Below, piece after piece: positions 1 through 8,095 of a stretch of 64,000 nt of DNA. The translations under genes and the position numbers were made by a program. The stretch's first letter is position 1. Each line of letters starts with the position of its first letter. The notes under the pieces were generated by a model, which saw only the letters and a list, made by a program, of their open reading frames with translations, searched no databases and was not told the origin of the DNA. The DNA comes from Burkholderia sp. S171. Lineage in GTDB: Bacteria > Pseudomonadota > Gammaproteobacteria > Burkholderiales > Burkholderiaceae. Location: assembly GCF_009766085.1 (NCBI RefSeq), contig NZ_LMUF01000047.1, positions 357,410 through 421,409 on the forward strand, read 5' to 3'.

Positions 1-1
1 G

Positions 2-1105
2 GCGGCACAGGGCCCCATTACCCGGGGACCCCGGAAAGTCCTGGTGATCGGTGCGTCGACGGGATACGGCCTTGCCGCCCGGATCACGGCGGCATTTGGT
101 TGCGGCGCCGAGACCCTCGGCGTTTTCTTCGAACGTCCGGGGGAAGAAACCAAGCCCGGTTCGCCCGGCTGGTACAACACTGCAGCGTTCGCTAAATTCG
201 TGGCGGCGAAGGGCCTGTATGCAAAGAGCATCAACGGCGACGCTTTCTCCGACGAGATCAAGCAGAAGACAATCGATGTCATCAAGCGAGATCTTGGGCA
301 GGTTGATCTGGTCGTGTATAGCCTCGCGTCACCGCGGCGGACGCACCCGAAGACCGGAGAGGTGTTCAGCTCGACGCTGAAACCTGTCGGTAAATCCATC
401 ACGCTGCGAGGCCTCGATACCGACAAGGAAGTTGTCAAGGAAAGCAGCCTGGAACCGGCGACGCAAAGCGAGATCGACAACACCGTGGCCGTGATGGGCG
501 GTGAAGACTGGCAGATGTGGATTGATGCACTGGGTGCAGCCGGCGTTCTGGCCGAGGGAGCGAAGACCACCGCGTTTACGTACCTCGGCGAGAAGATCAC
601 TCATGACATCTATTGGAACGGCTCAATAGGTGCTGCCAAGAAAGACCTGGATCAAAAGGTCCTTGCGATTCGCGGCAGCCTGTCCGGTCACGGCGGCGAC
701 GCGCGCGTCTCTGTGTTGAAGGCGGTTGTCACGCAGGCAAGCTCGGCCATCCCCATGATGCCGTTGTACTTGTCCTTGCTGTTCAAGGTGATGAAAGAAG
801 AGGGGACGCACGAGGGTTGCATCGAACAGGTCTATGGCCTGTACAAAGACAGCTTGTACGGCGATTTACCGTGCATGGATCAAGAGGGCCGATTGCGCGC
901 GGACTACAAGGAGCTTAGCCCGGCAGTCCAGGCTCGCGTACAGCAACTCTGGGATCAGGTCACTAGCGACAACCTTTACGAACTCACCGATTTCGCCGGC
1001 TATAAGAGCGAATTTCTGCGGCTGTTCGGGTTCGAGGTCGACGGGGTCGACTATGAAGCCGATGTCAATCTCAAGGTGGATATTCCTGGCATCGTCCAGG
1101 ATTAG
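2..1105 (+). CDS. fabV: Enoyl-ACP / trans-2-enoyl-CoA reductase FabV (5' partial)
   Basis: NADH-dependent reduction of trans-2-enoyl thioesters, the last step of a fatty acid elongation cycle, in the cytoplasm. The frame is open from base 2 and lacks roughly the first 30-35 residues of the family. It enters at the stretch before the Rossmann motif VLVIGASTGYGLAARI. Family hallmarks seen are VYSLASPRRTHPKTGEVF, the MGGEDW segment, and the catalytic Tyr-Lys region AFTYLGEKITHDIYWNGSIGAAKKDLD, read in pieces. The C-terminus (YEADVNLKVDIPG) is complete. FabV is a single-chain FabI alternative and is usually triclosan-tolerant. No operon partner is visible downstream, where a strong hairpin follows. 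Confidence 0.95.
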   Translation, partial: AAQGPITRGPRKVLVIGASTGYGLAARITAAFGCGAETLGVFFERPGEETKPGSPGWYNTAAFAKFVAAKGLYAKSINGDAFSDEIKQKTIDVIKRDLGQVDLVVYSLASPRRTHPKTGEVFSSTLKPVGKSITLRGLDTDKEVVKESSLEPATQSEIDNTVAVMGGEDWQMWIDALGAAGVLAEGAKTTAFTYLGEKITHDIYWNGSIGAAKKDLDQKVLAIRGSLSGHGGDARVSVLKAVVTQASSAIPMMPLYLSLLFKVMKEEGTHEGCIEQVYGLYKDSLYGDLPCMDQEGRLRADYKELSPAVQARVQQLWDQVTSDNLYELTDFAGYKSEFLRLFGFEVDGVDYEADVNLKVDIPGIVQD

Positions 1106-1129
1106 GTCGGCGCGCCAAAGCCGCATGAG

Positions 1130-1162
1130 GACGTCGCCACCGCGCCAAGCGGCGGCGATGTC
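1130..1162. terminator. Hairpin between convergent fabV and efflux operon
   Basis: Two 14-base arms (1130-1143 and 1149-1162) pair at 12 of 14 positions around a 5-base loop. They lie between the stop of fabV on the plus strand and the stop of the outer-membrane factor gene on the minus strand. There is no clear T-run, so bidirectional termination is inferred from placement and stem strength. Confidence 0.5.
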
Positions 1163-1177
1163 TTCAGAGCACTCGCG

Positions 1178-2677
1178 TCACCCCTCCACGCGCCAGCCGA
1201 GTCCCAGGCTCTTCTGCAAGGAGACAAAATCCTTCAGCAATTCAGCTTGACCAGAGACCACATTCTGCTGCGCGCTGAACTGCGTGCGTTGGGTATCGAG
1301 CAAATCGATCAGGCTTGATGTCCCCGCGGTATAGCGCTGACGCATCAGCGTAGCCGAGCGGTCCGCCGACGCCTGCACTTGCTGCAGCGTTGCCAGATGT
1401 TCGCGCTGATGTCCATAACGCGACAACGAAGTATTCGCGTCCTGCAACGCGGCGAGCACCGTATGCGTGTATTTCGCATCGGCCTCGTCGCGCGACGCTT
1501 CGGCGCTGTGAACGCTCGACAGCGTGCGGCCGAAGTCCAGCACGTTCCACTGCAGATAAGGCGCACCGATCCAGCTGAAATTGTTCTTGCGGACAAGGTG
1601 ACCGGGATCGGCAGCGGTATAGCCTATGTCGCCGAACAACGTGACCTTCGGGAAGAAGTCAGCCTTGTGCTCACCGATCTGGGCGTTGCTGGAAGCAAGG
1701 CGTCGTTCCGCCGCACGAATATCGGGTCGTTGCTGCAGCATTGAAGCCGGGTTGCCGATAGCCACGGATGCCGGCAAAGCCGGCAGCGGCCGCTGCGCAG
1801 ATAACTCGTGATCGAGTGCGCCCGGAGCCTGGCCGGTCAACATGGCGAGCTGATCGAGCGACTCGGCGACTTGCTCGTCCAGCGGCGTCAACGTCGAACG
1901 GGTGTTCTCCACCTGCGTGGTCAGGCGCTCGACATCGACATCGGCCGCCGTGCCGTGCGCGCGGCGCTGCTGCGTCAACGTAAGCATCTGCTGTTCGATT
2001 TCTGCGGAGCGTTGTGCAAGTGTCAGGCGCTGCTGCTCGTCACGCAGGTCGACATAGGCTTGCGCGACTTCCGCGGCAAGCGACACTTGCGTGTCGGCGA
2101 GGTCGGCGTCCACCGCATCCGCTTCCGCCGTCGCGGCTTCCACCGCACGTCGCGTGCCGCCGAACAGATCGATCTCCCACGATGCATCGAAGCCCGCCGT
2201 ATAGAGCTGCAGCGGTCCTCCTCCGGACGAAGATGAGCTACCCGAACTGCCTGAGCTGCCCTGCGACGATGTCAGCGAGCTCAGGTTGGGCTCGCGCATG
2301 CGTAATGCAGCAGCGTCGAACGAGGCGGTCGGCATGCCGTTCGCTTTCTGGTGTTGCAACTGCGCGCGGGCTTCGCGCAAGCGCGCTTGCGCCGCATGAA
2401 CGTCCGGGTTGTGGGCGAGCGCGGCGTCGATCAGCGCGTTCAATTGGGGGTCGTCGAGCGACACCCACCATTGACTCGGCGCACGGGTCGAGACCATGCC
2501 GGCCGCAGGTGCACGCACGAAGTTGGAGGCGTGCGCCGCTTCAGGCGCGACCGGCGGCGCGCCGGCATAGTCGGGGCCGACGGTGCAGGCCGAGAGGGCG
2601 CAGACGGACGCCAGCAGTGTAAGAAGCAGAGGGGCAGTAGGGCGAGGGAACATCGTGGATAGTGTCTTTGCCGTCAA
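1178..2677 (-). CDS. Outer-membrane efflux lipoprotein, NodT/OprM family
   Basis: TolC-type outer-membrane channel of a tripartite efflux pump. The 499-residue protein begins with a lipoprotein signal peptide ending in the lipobox LSAC near residue 30, followed by TVGPDY, the usual start of mature NodT-family proteins. Two long coiled-coil repeats follow, with the typical RPDIRAAERRLASSNAQIGEHKADFFPKV (read in pieces) at the start of the second repeat. A serine/glycine-rich insertion sits around residues 137-153. The start overlaps the stop of the upstream MFS gene by ATGA, which indicates translational coupling. It is the last gene of a membrane fusion protein - MFS - outer membrane factor operon. 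Confidence 0.93.
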   Translation of the reverse strand: MTAKTLSTMFPRPTAPLLLTLLASVCALSACTVGPDYAGAPPVAPEAAHASNFVRAPAAGMVSTRAPSQWWVSLDDPQLNALIDAALAHNPDVHAAQARLREARAQLQHQKANGMPTASFDAAALRMREPNLSSLTSSQGSSGSSGSSSSSGGGPLQLYTAGFDASWEIDLFGGTRRAVEAATAEADAVDADLADTQVSLAAEVAQAYVDLRDEQQRLTLAQRSAEIEQQMLTLTQQRRAHGTAADVDVERLTTQVENTRSTLTPLDEQVAESLDQLAMLTGQAPGALDHELSAQRPLPALPASVAIGNPASMLQQRPDIRAAERRLASSNAQIGEHKADFFPKVTLFGDIGYTAADPGHLVRKNNFSWIGAPYLQWNVLDFGRTLSSVHSAEASRDEADAKYTHTVLAALQDANTSLSRYGHQREHLATLQQVQASADRSATLMRQRYTAGTSSLIDLLDTQRTQFSAQQNVVSGQAELLKDFVSLQKSLGLGWRVEG

Positions 2678-4275
2678 TGGCCGGCGGACGTCGAAACGGG
2701 GCCGCGCGGAGTCTTCAGGAGGAGCGCGAGCGGCACGCAGGCAAGCAGCGCGAGACCGAGCAGATAGAACGTTTCAGAGTACGTGATGACGGTAGCCTGC
2801 ATATGAATCTGCGCCGCGATCTGGCCGAGTGCGCGCATTTTGGCGTAGGCCATGTCGCCGGTTTGCGCGAACCAGCTTGCGGCGCTCGACGTCAAGCGCT
2901 CCTGGCCCACCAGCGAGTTGGCCGTCAGCGATTCGCGGATCATCGCGGTATGGAAAGTAGTACGCCGGTCGATCACGGTCCCAATGATCGCGAGCCCAAC
3001 CGAGCCGCCAAGATTGCGGGCCATATTGTAGAGACCGGCCGCATCGCCTGAATCTTCGCGCGAAACCGCTGCCATTGATGCCTGGTTCAGCGGCATCAGC
3101 GCGAGGATTTGCGCAAAGCCGCGTATCAGCTGGGACCAGAAGAAGTCGTGGCCGACACTCTGCGCGGTCAGGTCGATATCGAGCATGCAGCTCAACGCAA
3201 ACAACAACAGTCCGGCGATCACCAGCATGCGAAAGTCGAGCTTGCCGAGAATGCGCGGCAGGATCGGCATGATCAGGAAGGCCGGCACGCCCGATATCAG
3301 CATGATGGCGCCCGATTGCTGCGCGTTATATCCGGACACTATGCCGAGGAACTGCGGCAGCAGATACGACACGCCGTACAACCCCGCGCCGACCGCAAAC
3401 ACAATGACAATAACGCTCGCATAACGCGGATTACGCATCAGGTTCAGACGCATGATCGGCCGCGTCGCGGTGAGTTGCGAAAGGGCGATCAGCACCATGC
3501 CGGCCAGCGACACGCAGGTCAGCGCGATGATCATGCTGGACTCGAACCAGCGTTCGCGCTGACCTTCTTCGAGCACCACGGTCAACGAGCTCAGGCCGAT
3601 CGTGAGGCCAATAATGCCGACCCAGTCCGCCTTGAAAAACGTGCTCCACTGCGGCCGGTCCGACGGCAGTCCGACGATCAGCAAGGTAATCAGCGCAATA
3701 CATACAGGCAGGTTGATAAAGAAGCACCAGCTCCAGCTGATGTTCTCCGCCAGCCACCCGCCGAGCACCGGTCCCAGCAGCGGACCGAGCAACACTATCA
3801 AGCCGAACATCGTCATGCCGACGGGCATCTGTGAGCGCGGTAAGCGGGTGCGGATGATGGTCTGCGCCGTCGGGATCATCGCGCCGCCCGCGAAGCCCTG
3901 GCCAATGCGTCCGGCGATCATCATGGGCAAGCTGTGCGACCATCCGCACATCATGGAAAACGCGATGAACAGCGTGGCATTCGCGAGCAGGAAGTTACGC
4001 AAGCCGAACACGCGCGTGAGCCATGCGGCAAGCGGGATCATCACGATCTCGGACATCAGGTAGCCGGTCGAGATCCACGTACCCTCGGTGCCGGTTGCGC
4101 CAATCTCGCCCTGGATTTGCGGCAAGGCCGAGTTGGTGATCGAGATATCCAGCGTGGCCATCAGCGCGCCCAGCGAGCCGGCCGCCACCGCGAGCCAATC
4201 CGCCGCGCTCGCGCGTTCCGCTTCCGGTGCAGGCGCCGCAGGTGGCGACGCCGTTGCCGTGGTTACATCAGCCAT
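2674..4275 (-). CDS. MFS drug transporter, DHA2 (EmrB/QacA) family
   Basis: Inner-membrane proton-coupled exporter of the 14-helix DHA2 family (533 residues). Visible motifs are LDISITNSALPQIQGEIG after helix 1, the GRIGQGFAGGAMIPTAQT segment, and motif C GPLLGPVLGGW. I chose the start at 4275 because its ATG overlaps the stop of the upstream HlyD-type gene by 8 bases (ATGGCTGA). A longer frame begins at 4332 but would put 19 extra polar residues in front. With its neighbours it forms an EmrAB-TolC-like pump. The substrate cannot be told from sequence. Confidence 0.93.
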   Translation of the reverse strand: MADVTTATASPPAAPAPEAERASAADWLAVAAGSLGALMATLDISITNSALPQIQGEIGATGTEGTWISTGYLMSEIVMIPLAAWLTRVFGLRNFLLANATLFIAFSMMCGWSHSLPMMIAGRIGQGFAGGAMIPTAQTIIRTRLPRSQMPVGMTMFGLIVLLGPLLGPVLGGWLAENISWSWCFFINLPVCIALITLLIVGLPSDRPQWSTFFKADWVGIIGLTIGLSSLTVVLEEGQRERWFESSMIIALTCVSLAGMVLIALSQLTATRPIMRLNLMRNPRYASVIVIVFAVGAGLYGVSYLLPQFLGIVSGYNAQQSGAIMLISGVPAFLIMPILPRILGKLDFRMLVIAGLLLFALSCMLDIDLTAQSVGHDFFWSQLIRGFAQILALMPLNQASMAAVSREDSGDAAGLYNMARNLGGSVGLAIIGTVIDRRTTFHTAMIRESLTANSLVGQERLTSSAASWFAQTGDMAYAKMRALGQIAAQIHMQATVITYSETFYLLGLALLACVPLALLLKTPRGPVSTSAGH

Positions 4276-5407
4276 GGTCGTTCTCGGCTTTGATGCGCTT
4301 GTCACCCTCGCGGGAGGAGCGGGTGTCGACATCGGCGGTTACTGACAGGCCGGGCAGCAGCACGCTGCGTGTCTCCGGCCCTGTCTCAATGCGAATGCGC
4401 ACGGGAATCCGCTGGACGATCTTGGTGAAATTGCCGGTGGCGTTTTCCGGCGGCAGCAGCGCGAACTGGGCACCGGTACCGGGAGCGAAGCTGTCCACCA
4501 CGCCGTGCAGGTCAGTGCCTGGTAGCGCATCCACATGCAGGATCACGGGTTGACCGACGCGCATGTGGCCGACCTGTGTTTCCTTGAAGTTGGCCGTCAG
4601 ATAGGTGCTTTGCACCGGAACCACGGACAGCATCCGCGTGCCCGGCTGTACGTACTGACCGACGCGAACCGAGCGGTCGCCGACCTTGCCAGCCAGTACG
4701 CTGCGCACGATGGTGTCCTGCAGGTCGAGGTGCGCTTGCCGCGCGCTTGCCTCTGCTGCGTCGAGCTGTGCACGGGCCTGGGCGATCTGCGCGGTCGTGG
4801 CGGCGATCTGCGTCTCGGCGGCATCGACTGCGGCGGTGTTCGCTGCCAGCGTTGCCACTGCCTGATCGCGTGTGCTGGTCAACTCAGACAGCCGTTCGCT
4901 GGTTTCAGCGCCGGTGGCGGCGAGCGGTGCGTAGCGTTGGACCTCGTCGCGTGCATGCTGGGCGCTGACGCGTGCGACTTGCTGCTGCGCTTTGGCCTGT
5001 TCAATGTTGGCGTGCTGCTGGAGGATGTCGGCTTGCGCGCGCTGGATATCTGCGGCACGTGCAGCGATGGTCGCTTGTGCCTGATCGAGCGAGACCTGGT
5101 ACTGGCGGGTATCGAGCCGGACGAGCGGGTCCCCGGCCTTGACCGTGGCGTTGTCGCCTACGTAGACATCGGTCACGTAGCCGCTGACCTTGGGCGCAAC
5201 AGTGACACTGTCGGCTTGCAGATAGGCGTCGTCAGTGCTTTCAATAAAGCGTCCCACTGTCCACCAGCGGGCAAGCCAGACTCCCGCAACGATGAGCGCA
5301 ATAATCCCAAGCACCATCAGGATCATGCGTCTTCCAGATCGCCGCGTGGGAGAAGCGGCGGAATCTTGCGGTACTTCGTGCGGAGGCGACCCTGCGGTTG
5401 TTGACAT
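4268..5407 (-). CDS. HlyD/EmrA-type membrane fusion protein
   Basis: Periplasmic adaptor linking the MFS exporter to the outer-membrane channel. The 379-residue protein has one N-terminal transmembrane segment (about residues 28-46). The biotinyl-lipoyl-like half-motif STDDAYLQADSVTVAPKVSG (about 56-75) is characteristic of EmrA. A long alanine/glutamine-rich coiled-coil hairpin (about 105-225) follows, then the second lipoyl half and beta-barrel (DRSVRVGQYVQPGTRML, NFKETQVGHMRVGQP). First gene of the operon, it is divergent from a TetR regulator with a palindromic operator between them, so repression of this operon by that TetR protein is the simplest model. Confidence 0.92.
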   Translation of the reverse strand: MSTTAGSPPHEVPQDSAASPTRRSGRRMILMVLGIIALIVAGVWLARWWTVGRFIESTDDAYLQADSVTVAPKVSGYVTDVYVGDNATVKAGDPLVRLDTRQYQVSLDQAQATIAARAADIQRAQADILQQHANIEQAKAQQQVARVSAQHARDEVQRYAPLAATGAETSERLSELTSTRDQAVATLAANTAAVDAAETQIAATTAQIAQARAQLDAAEASARQAHLDLQDTIVRSVLAGKVGDRSVRVGQYVQPGTRMLSVVPVQSTYLTANFKETQVGHMRVGQPVILHVDALPGTDLHGVVDSFAPGTGAQFALLPPENATGNFTKIVQRIPVRIRIETGPETRSVLLPGLSVTADVDTRSSREGDKRIKAENDHG

Positions 5408-5424
5408 CTTTGATCCAAATTATT

Positions 5425-5450
5425 CCAATCGGAACAATTATTCCAGTTGG
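5425..5450. promoter_or_regulatory. Palindromic operator between efflux operon and tetR
   Basis: A 26-base imperfect palindrome matches its own reverse complement at 20 positions: outer arms CCAA/TTGG, inner arms GGAA/TTCC, AT-rich centre. It lies 18 bases upstream of the efflux operon start and 49 bases upstream of the TetR start, in an AT-rich divergent promoter. The likely ligand is the adjacent TetR repressor. Confidence 0.7.
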
Positions 5451-5499
5451 TAAAATTGTGTCAAGTGATATATTTGTTTAGTTGAAGGGAGAAGCACGA

Positions 5500-6306
5500 A
5501 TGAGCGACACAAAACGGCTACGCCGTCCGTCGGCCGGCGGATATGTGCGAGGCGACGAGACAAGGCTGCGAATCATCGAAGCGGCGATCGAGTCATTTGG
5601 AGAGCATGGTTTCGAGGGCGCGTCCACGCGTGACATCGCCGCGCGCGCCGGCGTCAATGCACCCGCGCTGCAGTATTACTTCGAGAATAAAGAGGGTGTG
5701 TATCGGGCTTGCGCGGAATATCTCGCCGACTCGTCCTGGGTCACGCTTGAGCCGGTGGTGACGCACGCAGCCGATGTGTTGAGCAACGACAGTGATATTC
5801 CGGTGCTGATCGATGCGTTCATTCGCATTCAGGAAGCGATTGCGGACCGCATGTTCGCGAAGGCTTGCGATACGTCTAACCAGCGGCTTTTCTTTACGCG
5901 TGAACAGGCAGGCCATGAGCCGAGCATTGCATCGGAGATCATGATGCGGCGCGTGCGGCAGCCCCTGAACGATGTTGGCTCAAGGTTGATTGCGCGCATC
6001 ACCGGCACGAAACCCGACGATGAGCTTACGTTGATCCGGATGCTGAGTTTGCACGGACAACTGTTGATGTTCCATGTCGCGCCGCGCACGACGCTCGCGT
6101 TGCTTGGATGGAAAGACATCGATACCGCGAAGGGTGACTTGCTCAAGGCGACGGTGCGCACTCAAACGCGGATGCTGCTTGAGCAATGGAGCGCGGAGGG
6201 ACTGGTCAAGAAGCCGGAATCGAGTGCACGCAAGAAGCCCGTCGTGAAGGCGGTGCCCAAGAAACCGGCGGCCCGTAAAAGTACCGCGGTTGCCGCGAAA
6301 AAGTAA
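5500..6306 (+). CDS. TetR/AcrR-family transcriptional regulator
   Basis: Probable repressor of the divergent efflux operon. The N-terminal helix-turn-helix is clear: IIEAAIESFGEHGFEGASTRDIAARAGVNAPALQYYFENKEGVY. The ligand domain resembles the CerR/DUF1956 type. The last 40 or so residues are a lysine/alanine/proline-rich tail (KKPVVKAVPKKPAARKST), unusual for TetR proteins and reminiscent of H1-like DNA-binding tails. The ATG at 5500 is preceded by AAGGGAGAA at good spacing and is preferred to an in-frame TTG at 5482. Confidence 0.9.
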   Translation: MSDTKRLRRPSAGGYVRGDETRLRIIEAAIESFGEHGFEGASTRDIAARAGVNAPALQYYFENKEGVYRACAEYLADSSWVTLEPVVTHAADVLSNDSDIPVLIDAFIRIQEAIADRMFAKACDTSNQRLFFTREQAGHEPSIASEIMMRRVRQPLNDVGSRLIARITGTKPDDELTLIRMLSLHGQLLMFHVAPRTTLALLGWKDIDTAKGDLLKATVRTQTRMLLEQWSAEGLVKKPESSARKKPVVKAVPKKPAARKSTAVAAKK

Positions 6307-6313
6307 CAGAGGA

Positions 6314-6356
6314 GGCGTTGCGTGCGGGTTCCCGTCACTTCCCGTCACGCAACGCC
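6314..6356. terminator. Perfect 11-bp inverted repeat between convergent genes
   Basis: Arms 6314-6324 and 6346-6356 are perfectly complementary (GGCGTTGCGTG and its complement), with a 21-base loop that contains two copies of CCCGTCAC. The repeat lies between the tetR stop and the methyltransferase stop. It lacks a T-run, so it may be a factor-dependent or transcript-stabilising hairpin. Confidence 0.45.
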
Positions 6357-6373
6357 GGAAATCCTGGTCATGT

Positions 6374-7429
6374 TTATCGCCGCGCCTCAAAGACGAGATT
6401 GAACGGCGTCTCCGTCGCTCGGCGAAACTGCCGGAAACCGCCTTCTGTGACCACGTCATGAATCCGCCGCTCGCCGGCTTGTGCGCCGAGGCACATAGCG
6501 CCCGCTTGCGCTCGCGAAGCCGGTGTACAGATCAACGTAGATGCTGAGTAAAAAATCCGCCCAACGGGATTCAGGTTTCCTTCGAGCGTGTCGTTGGCAA
6601 ACGGCTCGACGATCATCCACGTGCCATCGTCAGCCAGGGTTTCATAGACGTGACGCGCTGCGCCGAGCGGATCGCCCATGTCGTGAAGACAATCGAACAT
6701 GGTGACGAAGTCGTAACCGCGTCCGGGATAATCGCCGGCTGAAGCAACCTCGAAACTCACGCGATCACTCACGCCTGCCGTTGCCGCCGACTCTCTCGCA
6801 TGCTCGATAGACCCTTCGTGGTAGTCGTAACCCACAAATGTCGATTGCGGATAAGCCTGCGCCATGATGATGGTGGACGCACCGTGTCCACAGCCGACAT
6901 CGGCTACCCGCGCGCCGCTTTTCAGTTTTGTCTCGATGCCGCCAAGCGACGGAATCCAGTCGTTCACGAGATACGCCGCGTAGCCCGGACGGAAGAAACG
7001 CTCCGTGCCGTGAAAGAGCGAGACATCGTGTTCATGCCATCCAACGCCCAGCCCCGTCTTGAACGACTTCACCATCTTCGGGATGATCTTGAACTGCGCG
7101 ACGGCAATCTGGAATGCACCGGGAATGAACGCCGGGCTGCCTTCTTCAGCGAGGGCGAAGGACTGTTCTTCGCTCAAGCCGAAGCTTTCCGACGAAGGAT
7201 CGTAGTTGACGTAGCCGCTCGCAGCCTGTGCGCTGAGCCATTCGCGAACATAACGTGCGTCCGTCTCAGTCGCTTGCGCGAGTTCTTCAGCACTTAGCGG
7301 CTTGGCGGCGAGCGCCTTATAAAGCCCAAGCTGGTCGCCGACAACTACAGTGGCCGCATGCATGACGGCGCCGAGATCGTGGACAAACCCTCCCATGAAT
7401 GCATCGAGTTTTAACTGGTCGACTGCCAT
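6374..7429 (-). CDS. Class I SAM-dependent methyltransferase
   Basis: A 351-residue soluble protein with an N-terminal winged-helix dimerisation region (LGLYKALAAKPLSAEELAQ...ARYVREWL, about 25-65). A Rossmann methyltransferase domain follows, with SAM motif I VADVGCGHGASTIIMA (about 168-183), the acidic residue ending strand 2 (GYDYHEGSIEHA) and post-I/motif II MFDCLHDMGDP. The organisation resembles O-methyltransferase-like Methyltransf_12/25 proteins with an N-terminal HTH (Rv2258c-like). The substrate is unknown. The start at 7429 follows AAGGGAG at 6-base spacing; an in-frame ATG at 7450 has no ribosome site. No metabolic partners are adjacent. Confidence 0.85.
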   Translation of the reverse strand: MAVDQLKLDAFMGGFVHDLGAVMHAATVVVGDQLGLYKALAAKPLSAEELAQATETDARYVREWLSAQAASGYVNYDPSSESFGLSEEQSFALAEEGSPAFIPGAFQIAVAQFKIIPKMVKSFKTGLGVGWHEHDVSLFHGTERFFRPGYAAYLVNDWIPSLGGIETKLKSGARVADVGCGHGASTIIMAQAYPQSTFVGYDYHEGSIEHARESAATAGVSDRVSFEVASAGDYPGRGYDFVTMFDCLHDMGDPLGAARHVYETLADDGTWMIVEPFANDTLEGNLNPVGRIFYSASTLICTPASRAQAGAMCLGAQAGERRIHDVVTEGGFRQFRRATETPFNLVFEARR

Positions 7430-7552
7430 GACATGCTCCCTTAAAAGCATCCCGTTTGAAATGAGCGGCGTTTAGTTGGAATTGGTTTGTCATACTTATT
7501 ATGTTATCCAAGCCGCTTCGTGAGAATAGGGTTCCGATCGTTCAGCAGCGAG

Positions 7553-7765
7553 TCATGCGGTTCTCGGTGAGTCGACCGGCGGAGTGCCTTGGTGAAACAG
7601 CCCGCTCAACTGCGCACGCAGTTCGGGAGAGTCGGTGTGTTTATGAACGGACACGGCATGCTGGACGGCGGCATCCAGGAGTTCCTGGTCGGAGTCTGCA
7701 GACAGCGCGATGGAGCAGTTGATCTCGCTAGGAAACTCGCGGCAGTCGATGTATTTGCGGGTCAT
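7553..7765 (-). CDS. DUF1059-family small protein
   Basis: A 70-residue protein starting MTRKYIDCREFPSE, the typical opening of DUF1059 proteins. These have a conserved cysteine near residue 8, a central CxxxL-like segment (here INCSIALSADSDQELLDAAVQHAVSVH) and a histidine-rich centre. The function is unknown; the family resembles zinc-ribbon-like small proteins. The start at 7765 is preceded by the purine-rich GGGGGGATAA. A longer in-frame start at 7828 would add 21 residues unlike the family. Confidence 0.8.
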   Translation of the reverse strand: MTRKYIDCREFPSEINCSIALSADSDQELLDAAVQHAVSVHKHTDSPELRAQLSGLFHQGTPPVDSPRTA

Positions 7766-8004
7766 GGCGTTATCCCCCCAATTACGTAGTATGGAGTTAA
7801 GTGACAAAGAAGGGCTGGGCAGCGCCACTCGCCTTCCAACGAGTCAGCGCCTGCGAAAATTATAGGTCGCTGACAAGCGGCTTGCGAACTCAATCGTCGT
7901 TACTCCAGGGGCGTAAAGCACTCTGGTTCAGGCGGGAATTCTTATGTCGTTAGCGAGTTAAAAGAGCAGACGAACGCCCGTTCGGCAGATGAGCGTAGAA
8001 GCGA
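7766..8004. other. Intergenic region, no gene seen
   Basis: About 240 bases between the DUF1059 start and the transporter terminator. It must hold the promoter for the DUF1059 gene. I see no ORF with a ribosome site, no RNA gene and no repeat. Confidence 0.5.
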
Positions 8005-8039
8005 AAGAAAAAAGGCTGGACGCCTGAGCGCCCAGCCTT
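8005..8039 (-). terminator. Rho-independent terminator of MHS transporter gene
   Basis: A 12-base stem (8012-8023 with 8028-8039, one mismatch) with a CTGA loop is followed on the minus strand by a T-rich run. It sits 57 bases downstream of the minus-strand transporter stop. Confidence 0.85.
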
Positions 8040-8095
8040 ATAGTTGCACCGCGGTTTATGCAGGTTCAGTTACTCCTGCCGCAATTTCCCAAGCG

